The notes under the pieces are model-generated. The model did not search any database, was not told where the DNA came from, and saw only the letters and a list, made by a program, of their open reading frames with translations. Of a DNA stretch of 64,000 nucleotides, positions 8,870 through 17,797 are shown piece by piece (within the stretch, counting starts at the first letter, position 1; the number at the start of each line of letters is the position of its first letter). Position numbers and translations under genes: made by a program. Where the stretch lies: positions 1-64,000 of the forward strand of contig CADCIK010000029.1 in the NCBI GenBank assembly GCA_902801415.1, read 5' to 3'. The stretch comes from an uncultured Lachnospiraceae bacterium. GTDB lineage: Bacteria; Bacillota; Clostridia; Lachnospirales; Lachnospiraceae.

Positions 8870-9700
8870 ATGTCAGAGAAACCTTTCACCGCTACGATCG
8901 TTGTAGCTACACATAAAAAGTACAGAATGCCCAGGGATCCGCTTTATCTTCCGCTTCACGTAGGTGCAGAAGGTAAACGGGACGCGAAAGGGAATCCGCT
9001 TGATTTCGGGTACCAGAAGGATAACGAGGGAGATAACATTTCCCTTAAGAATCCTCGCTATTGCGAACTCACGGGGATTTATTGGGCTTGGAAGAATTTA
9101 GACAGCGATTATCTCGGCCTTGTTCATTACAGGAGATATTTTGGCGGCAGGAACAGGGGTAAGGACCTGTTTGATTCCATTCTCACAAGTGAAGAACTCG
9201 AACCCATGCTCGGAAAGTATGAGGTGTTTGTACCCAGGGAAAGACGCTACATGATCGAGACGCTGTATTCGCACTATGCGCATACACATTACGCGGAGCA
9301 TCTGGATACGACGAGGACGGTCCTGTCCGAGAAGTATCCCGAGTACCTCAGCTCTTACGACAAGGTTGTCAATCAGACCCATGGTTACATGTTCAATATG
9401 ATGATCATGGACAAAGCGCATTTTAATATTTACTGCACATGGCTGTTTGATATCCTGGAGGAACTCGAGAACAGGATCGACGACAGTCTGCTGGATGCGT
9501 TTGAAGGACGCCTGTACGGAAGGATCAGTGAGATCATCTTTAACGTCTGGCTTGACAGACAGATCGCCACCGGTGCGATCAGCACCTCATCGATCAAAGT
9601 CCTTCCTCTTGTTTATATTGAAAAAGTGAATTGGATCAAGAAGGGAATGTCTTTCCTCAAAGCGAAGTTCTTCCATACCAAGTACAACGAGAGCTTCTGA
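8870..9700 (+). CDS. DUF4422 family glycosyltransferase (capsule/exopolysaccharide type)
   Basis: 276 residues with the DUF4422 pattern: an early VVATHKKYRMP strand, a conserved GYQKDNEGDNIS.KN..YCELTGIYWAWKN block at about residues 45-75, and YLGLVHYRRYF. Members lie in capsule and exopolysaccharide loci and are thought to be GT-A-like sugar transferases. Start taken at the ATG at 8870, preceded by GGAG at 6 bases; a TTG four codons earlier overlaps that site. No membrane segment. It heads a run of surface-polymer genes (polymerase, flippase, chain-length protein), which supports a role in building a repeat unit; donor and acceptor sugars cannot be read from sequence. Confidence 0.8.
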   Translation: MSEKPFTATIVVATHKKYRMPRDPLYLPLHVGAEGKRDAKGNPLDFGYQKDNEGDNISLKNPRYCELTGIYWAWKNLDSDYLGLVHYRRYFGGRNRGKDLFDSILTSEELEPMLGKYEVFVPRERRYMIETLYSHYAHTHYAEHLDTTRTVLSEKYPEYLSSYDKVVNQTHGYMFNMMIMDKAHFNIYCTWLFDILEELENRIDDSLLDAFEGRLYGRISEIIFNVWLDRQIATGAISTSSIKVLPLVYIEKVNWIKKGMSFLKAKFFHTKYNESF

Positions 9701-9730
9701 TATTTGCCAATTCAATAAGGACGGATATAC

Positions 9731-11002
9731 ATGGTATTAAATGATTATCGCCTTTCAAAGATCAAGCTCGATATAAGAGGGATCAGAATCAGTGCTGAGG
9801 AAATCCTCTTTTATACCGGGCTTATACTTTGGACCGCGCAGGTCTATATAGGCAAGACCATATATGCTGATTTTTATAGCGGAAAGCTTCTCACAGCCGT
9901 ACGCTATTTTTGCATGCTTGTTTTTCTTTTAAAGATCGTTATTTCAGAGAAGAACGTCCTGCAGAAAGCGGCGGCTGTGTTCGTCGCCTGCGGGGCGGTA
10001 TTTGTGGTTGTGCAGAGGAACATCAACACGGGCATGCCGCTGATCCAGATCCTTCTGATGCTCTATGCGGCGCGCGGGATCCCCTTTAAGAGGATCTGCA
10101 AAGTGCTTCTGTGGGCCTGCATCTTCTGCTGGACCGTTCCGGTCCTCGTGGATAAGCTGGGGATCTTCAGCCTGGAGAGGGAGATCTACAAGGAGAGAGT
10201 GAGAGAGTTTTTGAACTTTAATTACGTCTCCTTTGCCGCAATTTACTTCAATAACATTCTTTTCTGCACGCTTTACGTGTATTCGGACAATGATATTCCG
10301 GGACCCGGCGGCAATTACGCAAGGCGCAGGGAAGTGCCGTGGATCATTCTGCTGCTGTTCGCGGTCATGCTGCGCTGGATCTATGCAGTCACGGATACAT
10401 CGCTTCCTTTTGTGGTTGCCGCGCTGTATCTGTTCCTGTATATCATGGTGTTCAAATTCCGCGTCCGATGGTTTGGCGACACGGCGCTCAACAGGACCCT
10501 GGCGGTCTCCCTGTTCCCGGTGCTGGCGCTGATCAATTATATCATCGTAAAGAATTATAATAAGAAAGTTGCGGTCATGAAGCAGATCGATGAGATGATC
10601 CACTTCAGGTTCAGTCTTCCCAACCAGGCCCTGAAGAAGTACGGCATACATCTCTTCGGAACGCAGATCGTGGAGAATACGGACACTACACAGGGCGACT
10701 ACTTCTATGTAGACAGCGGTTTTATGAAGAATCTGATCAATTACGGTCTGATCGTATTCATCCTGATCCTCGTCCTGTACAGTGTGATGCTGTACGCGGC
10801 GGTCATAGAGCACGATAAGCTCCTGACAATATGGCTGATCTGTGTAGCTGTATACTCGGTATTCAACAACCTGCTGCTCTCCCCTATGGAGAACGGCAGC
10901 CTGTTCGCGATCTGGTATGCGATCGATCTGATCAAATGGCACAAGAAAAAGAAGATAAAGAGTAGGACTGACAAGAGGAGACAGATTGAGTACGGAGCCT
11001 AG
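9731..11002 (+). CDS. Wzy-like polysaccharide polymerase, polytopic membrane protein
   Basis: 423 residues with about ten hydrophobic membrane segments. A larger soluble loop near residues 280-320 (MKQIDEMIHFRFSLPNQALKKYG, HLFGTQ, then YVDSGFMKNLINYG) is the kind of loop seen in clostridial and streptococcal Wzy-like proteins, where its charged residues form the active site. Wzy links lipid-carried repeat units into chains outside the membrane. The C-terminus is very basic (KKKKIKSRTDKRRQ). Ribosome site AAGGACGG precedes the ATG. The stop overlaps the flippase start by 17 bases. Polymerases are very diverse in sequence, so the call rests on topology and context. Confidence 0.7.
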   Translation: MVLNDYRLSKIKLDIRGIRISAEEILFYTGLILWTAQVYIGKTIYADFYSGKLLTAVRYFCMLVFLLKIVISEKNVLQKAAAVFVACGAVFVVVQRNINTGMPLIQILLMLYAARGIPFKRICKVLLWACIFCWTVPVLVDKLGIFSLEREIYKERVREFLNFNYVSFAAIYFNNILFCTLYVYSDNDIPGPGGNYARRREVPWIILLLFAVMLRWIYAVTDTSLPFVVAALYLFLYIMVFKFRVRWFGDTALNRTLAVSLFPVLALINYIIVKNYNKKVAVMKQIDEMIHFRFSLPNQALKKYGIHLFGTQIVENTDTTQGDYFYVDSGFMKNLINYGLIVFILILVLYSVMLYAAVIEHDKLLTIWLICVAVYSVFNNLLLSPMENGSLFAIWYAIDLIKWHKKKKIKSRTDKRRQIEYGA

Positions 11003-12437
11003 TTTAAAAAAGAATATTGCGATCAGCACGATCTATCAGGTGCTTCTGATCATTCTTCCGATCATCACGGCACCTTATGTGGCAAGAGTCCTGGGGCCTG
11101 AGCAGAGCGGTATTTACGACTATACCAACTCCATCCAGACCTATTTTGCCATGTTTGCGGCGCTGGGAACGGCGTCTTACGGCGCCAGAGAGATCGCCAG
11201 AGTGCGCAACGACGCTGTGCAGAGGAGCATCCTGTTCTGGGAGATCGAGCTGATGACCGTTATGACATCGGCGGCATGTATTGCAGTGTGGTTTGTTTTT
11301 ATCGCTTTTACGAGTCAGTACAAGGTGATCTATCTGGTCCTGACTATGGGCCTGTTTTCGACCATGTTTGATATCTCCTGGTTTTTTGCCGGGATGGAAC
11401 AGTTTAAGTATACTGTGACCAAGAACGCGGCCTGCAAGCTGATCGGTGTAGCCCTGATGTTCATGTTTGTCAAAAAACAGGATGACCTGCTTTTATACAT
11501 CATTATCATCACAGCTTCCACCATGCTCGGAAACCTTTCCATGTGGCTCTATGTGCCGCGCTTTATCACGAAGGTCGATTTTAAGACGCTTCGCTTTAAG
11601 AAGCATTTCCATGAGACGCTGATCTACTTCATACCGTCCATCGCGACGAGCGTCTACACTGTACTGGACCGCACACTGATCGGCGTGATCACTAAGAATA
11701 AAGCAGAGAACGGCTGTTATCACTACACCATGCAGATCATCAATATGATGAAAGCCCTGACATTCTCTTCCCTCAATATGGTATTGGGATCCAGGATCGC
11801 CTACCTGTTCGCGGAGGAGAAGTACGACGAGATCAAGGCGAGGATCCGGGATTCCATCAACTATATTCTGTTCATGGGTATCGGCATCTGCTTCGGCCTC
11901 ATTGGCGTTGCGGGAAGATTTGTTCCGATCTTTCTGGGCGCAGGCTATGACCGGGTTATCACGATGCTTCAGCTGATGAGTCCCATCGTGGTTGTGATCG
12001 GTGTGAGCAACTGCCTTGGATCCCAGTACTTCACGCCTTCCGGAAACCGGAAGCTGAGCGCGAAGTTTATTATTATAGGAGCGCTTGTCAACCTGACACT
12101 GAACCTGATCCTGATCCCCAGATTCTGGGGCTACGGCGCGATCGTCGCTTCACTGATCGCGGAGACGGTCATTACAGTGCTATACTTCAGATACTGCAGC
12201 GGATATCTGACCATGGATACATTTATCCGGGAAGGATGGAAGAAACTGATCGCCGGTATTGTGATGCTGGCTGTGATCAAACTGATCGATCGCGTTATCA
12301 CATCCAATGCTGCGGCGCTGGTCGTGGAGGTCGCGGCAGGATTTACCGTATACTGTGTGATGATCCTGGCGCTTCGCGATACATTTATCTCGGAGATCGT
12401 GCTGGGCAAGATCCTGAAGAGAGGAAAGAGCGCCTGA
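10986..12437 (+). CDS. Wzx-like flippase (MATE/MOP polysaccharide transporter)
   Basis: 483 residues with 12-14 predicted membrane helices and the MOP-type N-terminus (SLKKNIAISTIYQ...ITAPYVARVLGPEQSGIYDY) typical of Wzx and Tuf-like flippases, which move undecaprenyl-linked repeat units across the membrane. Translation probably starts at TTG 10986: AGAGGAG lies five bases upstream and no ATG fits the conserved N-terminus. The start is inside the end of the polymerase gene, so the two are likely translationally coupled. The stop (TGATGA) overlaps an ATG that would begin a signal-peptide-like frame (see next entries). Confidence 0.88.
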   Translation: MSTEPSLKKNIAISTIYQVLLIILPIITAPYVARVLGPEQSGIYDYTNSIQTYFAMFAALGTASYGAREIARVRNDAVQRSILFWEIELMTVMTSAACIAVWFVFIAFTSQYKVIYLVLTMGLFSTMFDISWFFAGMEQFKYTVTKNAACKLIGVALMFMFVKKQDDLLLYIIIITASTMLGNLSMWLYVPRFITKVDFKTLRFKKHFHETLIYFIPSIATSVYTVLDRTLIGVITKNKAENGCYHYTMQIINMMKALTFSSLNMVLGSRIAYLFAEEKYDEIKARIRDSINYILFMGIGICFGLIGVAGRFVPIFLGAGYDRVITMLQLMSPIVVVIGVSNCLGSQYFTPSGNRKLSAKFIIIGALVNLTLNLILIPRFWGYGAIVASLIAETVITVLYFRYCSGYLTMDTFIREGWKKLIAGIVMLAVIKLIDRVITSNAAALVVEVAAGFTVYCVMILALRDTFISEIVLGKILKRGKSA

Positions 12438-12562
12438 TGAGAGCGGACAGATGCGGCTTCAGAAGCCGGTTCCTGCGAGTGCTGCCTCTGCTTTGCCTGC
12501 TCTTACCGCAGGTGACAGGCCGGGCAAAAGTGATGAATGGTTCTACAATTCGTTTGACATAA
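12437..12562 (+). other. Short frame encoding a signal-peptide-like sequence, out of frame with the following transglutaminase domain
   Basis: An ATG overlapping the flippase stop opens a 41-codon frame. It begins with a basic stretch (MRADRCGFRSRFLR) and then a leucine-rich core (VLPLLCLLLP) followed by a small polar region, as in a secretion signal. The frame stops at 12562. The transglutaminase domain continues in the -1 frame relative to it; the frames could be joined at the A-run at 12524-12530. The ribosome site GAGAGGAAAG lies about 8-10 bases upstream of this ATG, which makes it the more natural start of the gene. Confidence 0.5.
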
Positions 12563-13299
12563 GACAGAAAAGCGTCTATGATGCGTTTCGGACATCGGCG
12601 GAGGACCCTTTCGGACAGCAGATGATCCCGGTCACAGATGAAAGCGATGTCCGGGACGGACTTCCGGTCGGAGATATCGACACGGTGTATCAGGGATTTC
12701 TATATGATCATCCGGAAATGTTCTGGCTGGGGCAATCCTACAGCTACAGGCTTTCCGGAACAGATGAGAACGGAGAGACTGCGGATGCAGTAGCGGTCAT
12801 ACCGATCCCGGAGACTGAAGAGGAACTGGACGGGCTGCGTGAAGAGTTTGAGGCCTCGGCCGCCCGGATCATTGAAAAGACCGGTGATGCGGAAAGCGAT
12901 GAGGAATATGCAAGGGCAGTCTATGAACTGCTGGCCGGCGAGACAGAATACACCGGGGAGGCAGTGTATGACGACGCTATGCGTTTGCAGCACACGGCGT
13001 ACGGGGCGATCGCGGAGAAGAGGGCAGTCTGCGACGGATTCGCGCTCGCATACAGATATCTGCTCTCTGCAAAAGGAATTCCATGTCTTGTAGTTCCCGG
13101 GGTGAGCGAGGGAAATCCCCACACCTGGAACATCGCGGAATGGGACGGACGCTGGCATGAGGCGGACCTGACCTGGGACGCGTCGCTCGGAAATGAGGGA
13201 GGCAGTCAGTATTTTGACCTGACAACAGCAGAAATGCAGAAGGACCATACAAGAGAAAGCGAAGGGATCGCGGCGCTGATCCCTGTGACAGATGATTGA
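12451..13299 (+). CDS. Transglutaminase-like cysteine-fold protein, probably secreted but with its signal peptide in another frame
   Basis: The 282-residue frame carries a transglutaminase/protease-like fold at its C-terminal end. The nucleophile is Cys in KRAVCDGFALAYRYLL (about residue 193), the His is in NPHTWN (about 225) and the Asp is in EADLTWD (about 238-241). The N-terminal half begins ...DEWFYNSFDIRQKSVYDAF and looks like an accessory domain common in Firmicute surface proteins of this class. As read from 12451 there is no secretion signal, but one is encoded just upstream in a different frame. The gene lies between the flippase and the chain-length protein, so I infer an extracytoplasmic role in the same polymer system; the substrate is unknown. 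Confidence 0.7.
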   Translation: MRLQKPVPASAASALPALTAGDRPGKSDEWFYNSFDIRQKSVYDAFRTSAEDPFGQQMIPVTDESDVRDGLPVGDIDTVYQGFLYDHPEMFWLGQSYSYRLSGTDENGETADAVAVIPIPETEEELDGLREEFEASAARIIEKTGDAESDEEYARAVYELLAGETEYTGEAVYDDAMRLQHTAYGAIAEKRAVCDGFALAYRYLLSAKGIPCLVVPGVSEGNPHTWNIAEWDGRWHEADLTWDASLGNEGGSQYFDLTTAEMQKDHTRESEGIAALIPVTDD

Positions 13300-13353
13300 G
13301 AATATGGATTTGTACAGTTTATCGCACATTGCTTTGCGGGAAAGGAAGGAATT

Positions 13354-14691
13354 GTGACAAAGAAAGAATATTATGATTTCAGGGAAGAGGAGAATACCCG
13401 ACAGGTCAATCTGTTTCTGCTGGTTCGGAACGCGCTCAAGGGCTGGAAACTGATCCTGCTTGCCGGAGTGATCCTCGGCTGTCTGTTCGGAGGTTACAAG
13501 ATCCTTTCGATCCATTCCAAAAAGGACGCGATGATCGAGGATTACGACACGTATGCGGCTAAGAGGGATGCGTATAAGAAATCCATCCAGGAGTACAAGC
13601 AGTCCGTCGCGGACCTGCAGACCAGGATCGACAAGAGGATCGAGTATGTTCAGAACTCTCCCAAGATGCAGCTTAACGCAACAAACGCGCCTTCGGCAAT
13701 ATGTGAGATCAAGATCTCCAATGTGAAAGACGGAAAGCTGAAAGCGGAAGACTTCACAATGATCAAAACGGCGATCTATAACGAGATCCTGTTTGGAGAC
13801 AGCCTGAGCCCGCTCGCGGAGAAATACGGCGTATCGCTGGTCAACCTTAGAGAGATGATCATGGCGAAGACACCTTCTGTCGGCTCCGCGATGAGGCTTG
13901 TTGTGCACAACGACACCCTTGAGAGCTCAGAGGCACTCAGAGAGGACATTATCAAGGTCATTGAAAGCAAGCACAATGATCTCGCGAAGGCCTTCGGCGA
14001 TTACAAGATGGAAGTCTTTAACAGGTCGACAGAATATGCGATGGATTCTGACGTTATCACCTATCAGGACAAGCAGAACGAAGCGCTTTCCAAGCTGCAG
14101 ACGCAGGCCTATACGGCACAGAACCAGAGCACGCAGCTTGTAAAGCCCACTTCGGTACAGCAGTATTCCAAGAAGTATATGCTTAAGAGCGGGATCAAGA
14201 TGGGCGTGATCGGCCTGATCGGCGGATGCATCCTGGCTATGGCTGCCCTCATGTTCCTGATGATCCAGAAGGGCGTGATCTTCGCCGCCGAAGAGATCGA
14301 TGGAGAATACGGACTCAGAAAGCTCGCGGATTTCTCGGCGGGCGGAAAGCAGAAAGACGGTAACACGATCGATTACATCCTCGCGAGACTTGAAAACTAT
14401 GTGGGCGACAGGAAAGACATGAAAGTCGGCGTCACAGGACTTGCAGGCGCGGCTCGTCTGGAAACTCTGACTGCTGACCTCAATAAGGCCGCAGGCGCTT
14501 CCGCAAATCCCATCCGCTTTGTCTTCCTCCCTGATCTTATGGGAAACGCAGCTTCTCTTCGGAACCTTAGAAACGCGGACGGCGTGATCCTTGTGGAGGA
14601 GATCGGCAAATCTGAATTCATGAAAGTCCGTCAGGAGATCGCGCTCATCGCTGACAGCGAGAGAGAGATCCTCGGAACGGTATACTTTTAA
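13354..14691 (+). CDS. Wzz/polysaccharide co-polymerase with a degenerate BY-kinase C-terminal domain
   Basis: 445 residues starting at GTG 13354, with AAGGAAGG just upstream. Two membrane helices (about 31-52 and 283-305) flank a large extracytoplasmic region with a coiled coil at about 60-100: the layout of chain-length regulators (Wzz/PCP). After helix 2 there is a cytoplasmic domain of about 140 residues that follows the fold order of bacterial tyrosine kinases (KVGVTGLAG strand-loop near 357, FVFLPDL near 389, ADGVILVEEIGKSEF near 408, ILGTVYF at the end). It lacks a Walker A GKS/GKT and has no C-terminal tyrosine cluster, so kinase activity is unlikely. It probably sets polymer length together with the polymerase upstream. 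Confidence 0.75.
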   Translation: MTKKEYYDFREEENTRQVNLFLLVRNALKGWKLILLAGVILGCLFGGYKILSIHSKKDAMIEDYDTYAAKRDAYKKSIQEYKQSVADLQTRIDKRIEYVQNSPKMQLNATNAPSAICEIKISNVKDGKLKAEDFTMIKTAIYNEILFGDSLSPLAEKYGVSLVNLREMIMAKTPSVGSAMRLVVHNDTLESSEALREDIIKVIESKHNDLAKAFGDYKMEVFNRSTEYAMDSDVITYQDKQNEALSKLQTQAYTAQNQSTQLVKPTSVQQYSKKYMLKSGIKMGVIGLIGGCILAMAALMFLMIQKGVIFAAEEIDGEYGLRKLADFSAGGKQKDGNTIDYILARLENYVGDRKDMKVGVTGLAGAARLETLTADLNKAAGASANPIRFVFLPDLMGNAASLRNLRNADGVILVEEIGKSEFMKVRQEIALIADSEREILGTVYF

Positions 14692-14694
14692 GTG

Positions 14695-16329
14695 ATGCGA
14701 AGAAACTTTTTTTTACTTGCGATCATCTTGCTGGTCACGGCGGCGGGGGCTGCCGTGACATACGCCTTAACGGTTCCTTCCATCGGGAAGAAATCGCTTA
14801 AAGCGTATTTTGTGAGCCCTGATATATATGAAAGCAGGATCAGCGGTCACAGGCAGGAAGTTCTGGACCCTGACGCGCTGCGGTTTGAAGGGGAGAGAGT
14901 GCCCTATGACGCGGAAACGAACACTGTATATATTCCGCAGTCCTTAAGAAATGAGGAGTGGGAGGGCGGCCTTTCTGCAGCAGCTGCCGGCGCCGATCTC
15001 TGCATTGCCTGCAGCGGTGAGCAGGCGGACAGCGGCAGTCAGGAAGTGCTTCCCGACAAAAAGAAGAGTATTGCGGACAATATGACATTCCGCATAGCGC
15101 TGATCACCGAAGAAAACTATATGGAAGGGAATCTGGTATTTACCGGACTGCCTGTTGTCATGATCGCCTTTGAAGACGGCGGGATCGTGGAAAAAGAGAC
15201 GCACGGCGGAAAGATCACGGTGATCGATCCCGACAGGAGAGAGCACTCGGAATCGGCCTGCAGCTTCCATATGCGGGGCAATACATCTGTATATATGGAT
15301 AAAAAGAGCTACAGGATCACCCTGCACGACAGTGTCGGAAGCAAGAACAAACTGAGTTATCTGGGCATGCGGGAAGACGACGACTGGATCCTCAATTCTC
15401 TGAGTACGGACCTGACACTTTCGCGGGAAAAAGTCTGTTATGATCTGTGGAGGCAGCTTAATGAAATGGAAGAGACGCCGGTACCTTCCTCTTCTATAGA
15501 ATACGCGGAGCTGTTCATGAACCGGTCCTATCAGGGTGTGTACGGCCTTATGACACCCATCGACGCTAAGCTCATGGATATGAAGCCGGGTGACCTGCTC
15601 TACAGGCTTAAGACATGGAAAGAGGAGATGACTGCTCCCGGAAAGCTTACAGATTATAACGGAGAGCGCAGGATCTACAACGAGAACGGCTTCCCGTATG
15701 TGGAGATCGAATATCCGGGGAGCCTGGGCGGAGAATACATCTGGGATCCCCTGGAGGCCTATCAGGATTTTGTCTTCGAGACAGGGGACCTCGGGGAATT
15801 AAAAGAGAGGGGTGTTGCCCTTGATACGGAGAATTTTATCCTGCACGAGCTGTTCTGCGAAATGACCCGCGCGGCGGATAACACCTGGAAGAATACGTAT
15901 CTGGCTGCAAGAAAAGACGAAAACGGCATGTATACGTTTAGCGAGACGATCTGGGACCTGAACTACACATTCGGGGATCAGTTCAAATGGAATCTGAAAA
16001 AACGCAATACCGTATTTAATAAGAAGAGCAGCAGTGAGTACAATCTCCGCTTTGACAGAGGATATGGATACACGACCCTTGTATCAGTAGATCCGGATGT
16101 TTTTCCGCGCAGCCGGGAAAAATGGAATATGTGGAGAGCAAACGGCATCGGACCGGAACACCTGATCGAGATGTTTGAAAAGGAACGGAAGCTGCTTGCT
16201 GACAGCGGTGCATTGCTTCGCAATGAACAGAAGTGGGAAGGCAGTACAGCGGCGGACTACCCGGAGATCTATTCCTGGATCGGTGAACGTTTCCGATTTT
16301 TCGATGCAATGTATGACCTCGATGAGTAA
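14695..16329 (+). CDS. Membrane-anchored CotH-like atypical protein kinase
   Basis: 544 residues with one N-terminal membrane anchor (about residues 4-25) and an extracytoplasmic CotH domain. CotH features seen are MRGNTSVYMDKKSYRITL (about 194-211), DDDWILNSLSTDLTLSREKV (about 229-247), the NRSYQGVYGL block and an ETIWDLNYTFG motif that matches the metal-binding Asp region of CotH kinases. Spore CotH phosphorylates coat proteins; many gut Clostridia have non-spore homologues of unknown substrate. A GTG at 14692 directly follows the preceding stop and is an alternative start. Position at the end of the polysaccharide cluster suggests the target is a surface polymer or protein, which is inference. 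Confidence 0.75.
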   Translation: MRRNFFLLAIILLVTAAGAAVTYALTVPSIGKKSLKAYFVSPDIYESRISGHRQEVLDPDALRFEGERVPYDAETNTVYIPQSLRNEEWEGGLSAAAAGADLCIACSGEQADSGSQEVLPDKKKSIADNMTFRIALITEENYMEGNLVFTGLPVVMIAFEDGGIVEKETHGGKITVIDPDRREHSESACSFHMRGNTSVYMDKKSYRITLHDSVGSKNKLSYLGMREDDDWILNSLSTDLTLSREKVCYDLWRQLNEMEETPVPSSSIEYAELFMNRSYQGVYGLMTPIDAKLMDMKPGDLLYRLKTWKEEMTAPGKLTDYNGERRIYNENGFPYVEIEYPGSLGGEYIWDPLEAYQDFVFETGDLGELKERGVALDTENFILHELFCEMTRAADNTWKNTYLAARKDENGMYTFSETIWDLNYTFGDQFKWNLKKRNTVFNKKSSSEYNLRFDRGYGYTTLVSVDPDVFPRSREKWNMWRANGIGPEHLIEMFEKERKLLADSGALLRNEQKWEGSTAADYPEIYSWIGERFRFFDAMYDLDE

Positions 16330-16357
16330 AAAGAGCAGATTGGCAATACAATGAGAT

Positions 16358-16383
16358 GAATTGTTCACAAAATGGAACAATTC
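16358..16383. promoter_or_regulatory. Perfect inverted repeat upstream of rnfC, candidate operator
   Basis: GAATTGTTC (16358-16366) and GAACAATTC (16375-16383) are exact inverted arms separated by 8 bases. No T-run follows, so it is not a standard terminator. The inner TTGTT/AACAA half-sites resemble those of the redox repressor Rex, but the outer span of those half-sites is 20 bp rather than Rex's usual 18 bp. Confidence 0.5.
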
Positions 16384-16408
16384 GCCGCTGTTATTTTTCT
16401 AACAATTC

Positions 16409-16437
16409 TTTAGTTTGAAACTTCATCGCATTATAAT
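16409..16437 (+). promoter_or_regulatory. Putative promoter of the rnf cluster
   Basis: A consensus TATAAT at 16432-16437 lies 46 bases before rnfC, with a weak TTTAGT at 17-bp spacing. A better -35 box (TTGAAA, 16415-16420) is only 11 bases away and so too close. Confidence 0.45.
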
Positions 16438-16483
16438 AACTTTGTGAGTTTTTTAAAATTAACCAGAAAAGGGGGAGCAGTAA

Positions 16484-17797
16484 ATGTTTGGTGCAAAGCA
16501 TTTGAACAGCATTCATGCCGGCCACTACAAGAATACGGCCGGATGTGCGACTGAGGTAATGCCCGTCCCGGATGTGGTAAAGATCTCGATGTCGCAGAAC
16601 ATCGGTGCACCGTGTAAGCCTCTTGTCAAAAAGGGAGACTCTGTTCTCGTCGGACAGAAGATCGGAGACACAGACGCTTTTCTTCACGTACCGGTGCATG
16701 CAAGCGTATCGGGTGTCGTTACCGGCATTGAGACGCAGAGAAACGCAATGGGCGGATATGACACGCTCGTAGTGATCGAGTCAGACGGAAAGCAGGAAAT
16801 TGACCCTTCCATCAAGCCGCCTGTGATCACGGACCAGCCCAGCTTTATCAGCGCAGTTAAGGAGAGCGGACTTGTCGGTCTGGGAGGCGCGAGCTTCCCG
16901 ACATGGCTCAAGTTTAATCCCAGGAACCTGGGCGAGCCTATGACTCTGATCATCAACGGCGCGGAGTGCGAGCCTTTTATCACTTCCGACCACAGGACCA
17001 TGCTCGAAGACGCGCAGAATATCATTGACGGCGCGCTGATGATCATGAAGTACATCCAGGCGCCTATGTGCTACATCGGCATTGAGGACAACAAGCAGGA
17101 CGCGATCGATCAGTTCAACAGGATGTTTGCGGAGCAGGGAATCACCAATATCAAGACATTCCCGCTGCAGGCAAGCTATCCTAAGGGAGCAGAGCGCGTA
17201 CTGATCTATGAAGTGACCGGAAAGACCTGCAATGCAGGCGTTCTTCCCGCCGACCTCGGATGCATCGTATCCAATGTCACATCTGTTGCGTTCCTGGGAC
17301 AGTATCTCAAGGACGGAATGCCTCTCGTCAAGAAGAGAGTGACCATTGACGGCGACGCAGTCGCTAAACCCGGCAACGTTCTTCTTCCGATCGGAACTAT
17401 GATCCACGACGCGATCGGTTTCTGCGGCGGTTACAAGGAAGAGCCCCGCAAGATCCTGATGGGCGGACCCATGATGGGACGCGCGATCTTCTCTGACAGA
17501 ATGCCTATTGTCAAGAACAACAACGCGATCCTTGCTTTCACGAAGGAACAGTCTCTGATCCCTGAGGAGACCGCGTGCATCAGCTGCGGCAGATGCCATA
17601 ACGCATGTCCTTTCAATCTGCTGCCTACAGGTTTTGCGGATGCCTATGAAGCGAGAGATGTTAAGCGCCTCAATGACCTGAAGGTCATGCAGTGCATGGA
17701 ATGCGGAAGCTGTTCTTATATCTGCCCTGCACGCCGGCCGTTAGCTTTCATCAATAAGCTCGCCAAAGGATTAGTAAGGGAGGCTAGCCAGAAATGA
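16484..17797 (+). CDS. rnfC: Rnf complex subunit RnfC (NADH-binding, Fe-S protein)
   Basis: Peripheral subunit of the ferredoxin:NAD+ oxidoreductase that pumps Na+ or H+. The 437-residue chain holds an N-terminal barrel-sandwich block (HVPVHASVSGVV near 70), the NADH/FMN Rossmann-type region with GLGGASFPTWLK (about 130) and NGAECEPF, and two C-terminal 4Fe-4S motifs, CISCGRCHNACP (about 365) and CMECGSCSYICPARRP (about 405). The ribosome site is GGGGGAG. Its stop overlaps the rnfD start (ATGA), so the cluster is translated as an operon in the order C-D-G-E-A-B found in Clostridia. Confidence 0.97.
   Translation: MFGAKHLNSIHAGHYKNTAGCATEVMPVPDVVKISMSQNIGAPCKPLVKKGDSVLVGQKIGDTDAFLHVPVHASVSGVVTGIETQRNAMGGYDTLVVIESDGKQEIDPSIKPPVITDQPSFISAVKESGLVGLGGASFPTWLKFNPRNLGEPMTLIINGAECEPFITSDHRTMLEDAQNIIDGALMIMKYIQAPMCYIGIEDNKQDAIDQFNRMFAEQGITNIKTFPLQASYPKGAERVLIYEVTGKTCNAGVLPADLGCIVSNVTSVAFLGQYLKDGMPLVKKRVTIDGDAVAKPGNVLLPIGTMIHDAIGFCGGYKEEPRKILMGGPMMGRAIFSDRMPIVKNNNAILAFTKEQSLIPEETACISCGRCHNACPFNLLPTGFADAYEARDVKRLNDLKVMQCMECGSCSYICPARRPLAFINKLAKGLVREASQK

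Noticed and set aside
16361..16380. Canonical Rex operator
   Set aside because: Half-sites fit in part but the distance between them is 2 bp too long and flanking bases differ from TTGTTAA/TTAACAA, so I only list it as an unassigned inverted repeat.
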